DNA of 64,000 bases, taken from positions 62,001 through 126,000 of the forward strand of contig NZ_JASHKN010000001.1 of NCBI RefSeq assembly GCF_030056735.1, in the 5' to 3' direction. Position numbers and translations under genes: made by a program. The notes below the pieces were generated by a model, which had not been told where the DNA came from, searched no databases, and was given only the letters and a program-made list of their open reading frames with translations. The DNA is from Rhodococcus sp. IEGM 1409. GTDB taxonomy: Bacteria > Actinomycetota > Actinomycetes > Mycobacteriales > Mycobacteriaceae. This document shows, in pieces, positions 59,606-64,000 of this stretch (position 1 is its first letter; the number at the start of each line of letters is the position of its first letter).

Positions 59606-62199
59606 CAGGCAATCGCTCCTTCGCGTCGTGCATGTGTGGTGGTTCGTTCGCGCGCCGGACGTCCGATTCCCTCGGCGATGGCGCGCAGTTCTGCGACGGT
59701 CTTCTCGGACCCGTGTTCGGAGCCGGCCATCCGCGAGATCGTCTCCTCCATCAGTGTTCCGCCGAGGTCGTTGGCTCCGCCGTTGAGCATCATCTGCGTC
59801 CCGGTGACGCCAAGTTTGACCCAGCTGGTCTGGATGTTGGGAATGCGTCCGTGCAGCATGATGCGTGCCAGTGCGTGCGCGGCACGGTTGTCCCGATTGG
59901 TCGGCCCTGGTCGTGAAGCGCCTGCCAGGTACAGTGGCGCACTCTGGTGAACGAACGGCAGAAGCACGAACTCCGTGAATCCGCCTGTGCGATCCTGGAT
60001 TCCGCGAAGTACGTTCAGGTGCCCGACCCAGTGGTGCGGCTGATCGACGTGTCCGTACATCATCGTCGAACTCGACCGCAGTCCTACCTCGTGGGCCGTG
60101 GTGACCACTTCGATCCACTCCGCTGTCGGCAGTTTGCCCTTGGTGAGGATCCAGCGCACCTCGTCGTCGAGGATCTCGGCTGCCGTGCCGGGAATGGTGT
60201 CGAGGCCCGCCTCACGAAGGGCGGTCAGCCAATCCCTGATGCTTTCACCGCTGCGCGATGCGCCGTTCACGATCTCCATCGGTGAGAACGCGTGGACATG
60301 CATCGACGGCACGCGCTTCTTGACGGCCCGGACCAGGTCGGCATAACCGGTGACGGGTAGCTCCGGATCGATACCGCCCTGCATGCACACCTCGGTCGCG
60401 CCGGCGACGTGCGCCTCCCATGCACGGTCGGCGACCTGGTCTGCCGACAGTGTGAAGGCGTCGGCGTCGCCCTTGCGCTGCGCGAACGCACAGAACCGGC
60501 AGCCCGTATAGCAGATGTTGGTGAAGTTGATGTTCCGGTTCACGACATAGGTGACGTCCTCGCCGACGGCATCCTTGCGTAGCGCATCCGCGAGTGCCAC
60601 AACGGCTTCCAAGCCGGGCCCCTCCGCGGTGGCCAGGGCAAGATAGTCGTCGTCCGAGCATCCGGCGGGGTCGCGTTCGGCACTGCGAAGCGCAGCCAAC
60701 AGATCGGTGTCGACGCGAATCGGAGCACTGAGCTCGAGCACCTGTTCGCGCACGGTCTCCCAGTCGCCGAACGCACTGCCCAGGTCACTACGGGTCTCGG
60801 TGTTGCGCCCGTCTGTGTCGATCTCGCTGTTGAGATCGACGCGTCCGCTCGATTCCCAGGACTCGTCCGGCTCCTGCCACGGCCGACCCACCGGCTTGGT
60901 GTCGGGCAAGGCGAGGCCGGTCTTGGGGTCCGCCAGCGCCTGCACGTGACCCGCGATGCGCGGATCGATCCACGGAGCTCCGGCCAGGACATAAGCCGGC
61001 TGAGCCGCGGTGCGTTCGGTCAGCGCGAAGCCGCCCTCTGCGCTGATCTCGGCCAAGGTCTCGAGATTGGGCCACGGGCGCTCGGGGTTGACGTGATCGG
61101 GGGTCAGCGGTGATACCCCGCCCCAGTCGTCGACGCCTGCGCCGAGCAGCGCGAGGCACTCGCTGTTCGAGACGAGGTTCGGCGGACTCTGAATCCGCAT
61201 CGTGGGCCCGAGCAGTAGGCGCGCGACGGCGATGGCCGCGAGAAATTCGTCAAGGCCTGCATCAGGGGTATTGCGCATCGCGGTATCAGGCTTGGCCAGG
61301 AAGTTCTGAATGATCACTTCCTGGATGTGGCCGAACGCCTTCTGCGACTTGCGTATCGCCATGATCGACTCGGCACGCTCGAGGAAGTTCTCCCCGATGC
61401 CCACGAGAATGCCGGTGGTGAACGGAATGTTCAGTCGGCCTGCGTCAGTCAGGGTGCGCAACCGAACCGTCGGGTCCTTGTCCGGGCTTCCGTAGTGGCA
61501 TTCGCCCTTGTCGGTGAACAGCCGAGTTGCCGTCGTCTCGAGCATCATGCCCATCGACGGCGCAACGGGCTTGAGCCGCGAGAGTTCCTGCCAGCTCATC
61601 ACACCGGGATTCAAGTGTGGGAGCAGTCCGGTCTCCTCGAGCACCCGAATCGACATCGCTCGCACGTAGTCGAGGGTGGAATCGTAGCCGCGTTCATCCA
61701 GCCACTGCTTTGCTTCCGGCCAGCGAGCCTCGGGGCGATCCCCCAGCGTGAACAAGGCTTCCTTGCAGCCCAATTCGGCGCCGGCCCGGGCAATGTCCAG
61801 AACCTCGTCCGGCTCAAGGAACATGCCGTGCCCTTCGGCACGCAGCTTCCCGGGCACGGTGACGAAGGTGCAGTAATGGCACTTGTCCTGGCACAGTCGG
61901 GTCAGCGGAATGAAAACTTTTCGCGAATACGTCACGGTGTTCGGCCGACCCGCTGCCAGCAGACCGGCATCGCGAACCTTGGCCGCCGAGGAACACAGAT
62001 CGGTCAGATCGGCTCCCCGCGCCTGCAGCAGCGTTGCCGCCTCGTCGACATTGAGGGTCGCTCCGTCGCGTGCGCGACGGAGCACTCGCCGCATCGCCGA
62101 CGCTGACGGGCCGGGCGACGGACTGGACGAGGCGGACGCGGAAATACCTGGCATCGGAAGCATGGTGGGTTTGCCGGAGTCATCACCAGTTCGGTTCAC
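59605..62199 (-). CDS. fbiC: Bifunctional FO synthase (CofG-CofH fusion) of coenzyme F420 biosynthesis
   Basis: An 864-residue two-domain radical-SAM enzyme. The N-terminal CofG half has the cluster motif CQDKCHYC (Cys at 103, 107 and 110), and the C-terminal CofH half has CYTGCRFC (563, 567, 570). Together they make 7,8-didemethyl-8-hydroxy-5-deazariboflavin (FO) from tyrosine and 5-amino-6-ribitylaminouracil. The fused form is typical of actinobacteria (M. tuberculosis Rv1173, 856 residues). The low-complexity Ser/Pro stretch after the start ([16 protein letters not shown]) makes the GTG at 62199 less certain; later ATG codons are possible. Confidence 0.95.
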   Translation of the reverse strand: MNRTGDDSGKPTMLPMPGISASASSSPSPGPSASAMRRVLRRARDGATLNVDEAATLLQARGADLTDLCSSAAKVRDAGLLAAGRPNTVTYSRKVFIPLTRLCQDKCHYCTFVTVPGKLRAEGHGMFLEPDEVLDIARAGAELGCKEALFTLGDRPEARWPEAKQWLDERGYDSTLDYVRAMSIRVLEETGLLPHLNPGVMSWQELSRLKPVAPSMGMMLETTATRLFTDKGECHYGSPDKDPTVRLRTLTDAGRLNIPFTTGILVGIGENFLERAESIMAIRKSQKAFGHIQEVIIQNFLAKPDTAMRNTPDAGLDEFLAAIAVARLLLGPTMRIQSPPNLVSNSECLALLGAGVDDWGGVSPLTPDHVNPERPWPNLETLAEISAEGGFALTERTAAQPAYVLAGAPWIDPRIAGHVQALADPKTGLALPDTKPVGRPWQEPDESWESSGRVDLNSEIDTDGRNTETRSDLGSAFGDWETVREQVLELSAPIRVDTDLLAALRSAERDPAGCSDDDYLALATAEGPGLEAVVALADALRKDAVGEDVTYVVNRNINFTNICYTGCRFCAFAQRKGDADAFTLSADQVADRAWEAHVAGATEVCMQGGIDPELPVTGYADLVRAVKKRVPSMHVHAFSPMEIVNGASRSGESIRDWLTALREAGLDTIPGTAAEILDDEVRWILTKGKLPTAEWIEVVTTAHEVGLRSSSTMMYGHVDQPHHWVGHLNVLRGIQDRTGGFTEFVLLPFVHQSAPLYLAGASRPGPTNRDNRAAHALARIMLHGRIPNIQTSWVKLGVTGTQMMLNGGANDLGGTLMEETISRMAGSEHGSEKTVAELRAIAEGIGRPARERTTTHARREGAIA

Positions 62200-62281
62200 C
62201 TAGCGATCATGCGCCATGTGAGACGACTAGTGCCACCCGGTGCCAGAAGTAGGAGGCCTTACCGCCGCGATACCGCCTCGA

Positions 62282-62470
62282 TCACGAGGGCCGGTAGTCG
62301 TCGTCGACCGAGACCTCGACGCGTTGATCCACCACGTCAGCCACAGGTGCGTCGAGCGGAATGTCGGTCAGATCGGGTTCTTCGGGGGCGTTTGGATCTA
62401 CGGGTGTCGATTGTTCGAGCGCATCTGATTCCGGAGCCTCCGGGTCGAATGTCGCATCTTGTTCGGTCAT
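62282..62470 (-). CDS. Small acidic protein of unknown function
   Basis: A 62-residue protein, strongly acidic and proline-rich (TFDPEAPESDALEQSTPVDPNAPEEPDLTD), ending VDDDYRPS. No fold is predictable and it is probably disordered. The ATG at 62470 has GGGAG six bases upstream. It lies between fbiC and the divergent PH-domain genes. Codon usage and the ribosome site support a real gene, but only moderately. Confidence 0.65.
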   Translation of the reverse strand: MTEQDATFDPEAPESDALEQSTPVDPNAPEEPDLTDIPLDAPVADVVDQRVEVSVDDDYRPS

Positions 62471-62552
62471 CACGTGCTCCCTTCGCGGTCGCCACACTCC
62501 ACGATAGGGCGGATGTCGACAGCTCGCCCCTCACTCGACCAAAGTAGTGCCC

Positions 62553-63056
62553 ATGACTGCGCCGCAACCGCTGACCATGGCCGATCCACTATGGCGACCC
62601 AGCACCAAAGCCCCGAGGCTGTGGGCAATCACCGCCTCGCTGTTCTGGGTACCCGTCATCGTCGCCGAAATCGTCTGTGCCGTCTTGATACCCGGAATCC
62701 CGTCCTGGGTGGTCGGCACCGTATTCGCAGTCACCGTGCTCTTCGCGGCCACCTACATTCTGATGGTTCCGGCGTGGCGGTATCGCGTCCACCGATGGGA
62801 AATCAGTGACACCGCGGTATACACACGCACCGGCTGGTTCACCCAGGAACGACGCATTGCACCGATCTCGCGTGTGCAGACCGTGGACACCGAGCGCGGA
62901 CCGATCGACCGCATGTTGGGTCTGGCAACGGTGACTGTCACTACGGCGTCGTCGGCCGGGGCTGTGAAAATCTCCGCACTCGACCAGGAAATCGCCGACC
63001 GCACAGTGGCTCAACTGACGGAGATCGCGGGCACCAACGTGGGAGACGCAACATGA
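62553..63056 (+). CDS. Bacterial PH-domain membrane protein, YdbS-like
   Basis: A 167-residue protein. Two N-terminal membrane helices (about residues 25-70) are followed by a bPH2 domain: YRVHRWEISDTAVYTRTGWFTQERRIAPISRVQTVDTERGPIDRMLGLATV. A GTG six bases upstream (62547) is an alternative start. The gene overlaps the next by four bases; the pair resembles ydbS-ydbT of Bacillus, linked to resistance to LCI and other antimicrobial peptides and to membrane homeostasis. Confidence 0.85.
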   Translation: MTAPQPLTMADPLWRPSTKAPRLWAITASLFWVPVIVAEIVCAVLIPGIPSWVVGTVFAVTVLFAATYILMVPAWRYRVHRWEISDTAVYTRTGWFTQERRIAPISRVQTVDTERGPIDRMLGLATVTVTTASSAGAVKISALDQEIADRTVAQLTEIAGTNVGDAT

Positions 63057-64000
63057 ACGAGAAACAGTTGGGCGAGACGACCGCGATCGAGATCCCCGCT
63101 GAGGCGGAAACGGCAGCTGCCGAGGCAGCCGAAGAGGAGCAGCCCTGGCTCCGCCTCGACCGACGCATGCTTCTGGTCCACCCTGTCAACGAAGTCGTCA
63201 AACTGCTCCCGGTCCTACTCGTCTCCTTAGTCCTCGGCAGCCAATCCGGAAACCACTGGTGGGGACTCGGCGTCGTCACTCTGCTCGTCGTCTTCGGTCT
63301 GTTGCGGTACTTCACCACCACGTACCGCATCGGGCCCGTTCACGTCCAACTCCGCACCGGGGTATTCCAGAAGAAGCTGCTCTCCGTCCCGCGTAGCCGC
63401 ATCCGATCCGTCGACGTCGAGGCTGGTGTCATGCACCGACTGCTGGGGCTGTCGATCGTGCGCATCGGGACCGGCCAACGCGCTGGGGGCGGCCACGATT
63501 CGAACAAGTTCGAACTCAACGCCCTCTCGACCGCCCTGGTTCCGGACCTCCGTGCCGCACTGTTGGCCCGCGCGCAACAAGCACGCAACCTCGAGGTCCC
63601 CGGCGCTCCGGTCGAGAACATCGCCGAACCAGTCGACACCGAGATCGGTCACTGGGAGCCGAGTTGGGTTCGCTATGCCCCCTTTTCGTTCACGGGAATC
63701 GCCATCATCGCGGCAATCATCGGCATTTCCTTCCAATACGGCATCGGCACTGCCGTCGCGAAATCCTCGGCGGTCAGTGACAGCTTCGACTCACTCGAGA
63801 GCCTCGGCATCGCGGTGATGATCGTCATCGCACTCGTCGTGTTGCTGGTGCTGTCGAGCGCACTCGCCTGCGTCCAGTATCTGATCGCGTTCGGCAACAT
63901 GAAACTCGCCTACAACGGCCGCATCCTGCACGTCAGCCACGGACTGTTGAAAACCCGGCAGACCACACTCGACCGAGCCCGCCTTCGCGGCACGACGCTC
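63053..64000 (+). CDS. Bacterial PH-domain membrane protein, YdbT-like, truncated by the window edge
   Basis: The first 316 codons of a longer protein are present and the frame stays open to the last base. An acidic, alanine-rich N-terminus (about residues 1-35) precedes two membrane helices. A first bPH2 domain (YRIGPVHVQLRTGVFQKKLLSVPRSRIRSVDVE) follows, then two more helices and the start of a second PH unit (YNGRILHVSHGLLKTRQTTLDRARLRG). The double-domain architecture fits YdbT. It is coupled to the upstream ydbS-like gene (ATGA). Confidence 0.85.
   Translation, partial: MNEKQLGETTAIEIPAEAETAAAEAAEEEQPWLRLDRRMLLVHPVNEVVKLLPVLLVSLVLGSQSGNHWWGLGVVTLLVVFGLLRYFTTTYRIGPVHVQLRTGVFQKKLLSVPRSRIRSVDVEAGVMHRLLGLSIVRIGTGQRAGGGHDSNKFELNALSTALVPDLRAALLARAQQARNLEVPGAPVENIAEPVDTEIGHWEPSWVRYAPFSFTGIAIIAAIIGISFQYGIGTAVAKSSAVSDSFDSLESLGIAVMIVIALVVLLVLSSALACVQYLIAFGNMKLAYNGRILHVSHGLLKTRQTTLDRARLRGTTL

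Noticed and set aside
1..64000. CRISPR array, insertion sequence or prophage
   Set aside because: No regularly spaced repeats with unique spacers, no transposase or integrase motifs and no phage structural genes were seen; the short repeats are direct head-to-tail arrays.

Overview
The window is a 64-kb piece of an actinobacterial chromosome, most probably a Rhodococcus (an R. erythropolis-type genome). This is inferred from the moderately high G+C, frequent GTG starts and gene content. Gene order largely follows Mycobacterium tuberculosis from Rv1248c (kgd) down to Rv1173 (fbiC). The shared landmarks are an SDR next to an LpqZ-type lipoprotein, corA, lpqY-sugABC, the Rv1234, Rv1232c and Rv1231c homologues, mrp, tatB, htrA, rseA, sigE, glgC/glgA, tag, gpgS, folP2, fadD6, a LOG protein, dapE/dapD, fadD36, dapC/fdxC and fbiC. 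I see no rRNA, tRNA, CRISPR, transposase or prophage genes, so this is mainly core chromosome with a few lineage-specific insertions.

Layout. 1-6 kb: the end of kgd, then a TetR regulator divergent from a monooxygenase-SDR-esterase operon resembling part of the mycobacterial mymA locus. 6-10.5 kb: an LpqZ-like lipoprotein divergent from a complete osmoprotectant importer (proXVWZ). 10.5-20.9 kb: malic enzyme, a PHP phosphoesterase-MarC operon, corA, several conserved proteins, an AlkZ/YcaQ-type winged-helix protein, an orphan histidine kinase and a tiny secreted protein. 20.9-26 kb: the trehalose importer. 26-36 kb: a CitE-like lyase, magnesium and membrane proteins, two lytic transglycosylases, mrp, tatB and the envelope-stress module htrA-rseA-sigE. 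36-48.7 kb: glycogen/maltose-1-phosphate genes (glgC, glgA), an RNA methyltransferase, tag, the gpgS-folP2 operon, fadD6, two LOG hydrolases and divergent dapE/dapD. 48.7-64 kb: a permease, an ABC exporter, an HNH/DUF222 nuclease, a binding protein-VWA fusion, fadD36, a rhomboid-like protein, dapC-fdxC, fbiC (coenzyme F420) and a pair of bacterial PH-domain proteins.

Coherent functions. Three consecutive steps of the succinylase route to diaminopimelate (DapD, DapC, DapE) are encoded here. Trehalose import, GlgC/GlgA and GpgS connect storage sugar, maltose-1-phosphate and glucosylglycerate chemistry. SigE, RseA and HtrA form an envelope-stress circuit. TagA, the AlkZ-like protein and the HNH gene (preceded by a near-consensus LexA box) form a loose DNA-damage theme.

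Two genome-scale patterns stand out. First, about a dozen genes have a TANNNT element 6-8 nt before the start codon, most of them with no good Shine-Dalgarno sequence, which predicts leaderless mRNAs. Second, at least eight short direct tandem arrays (17-29 bp units) lie at gene borders. Several copy the last codons and stop of a gene, and one duplicates a ribosome site plus start codon. These are the most unusual structures I found. All functional calls rest on motif reading; no database search was run.
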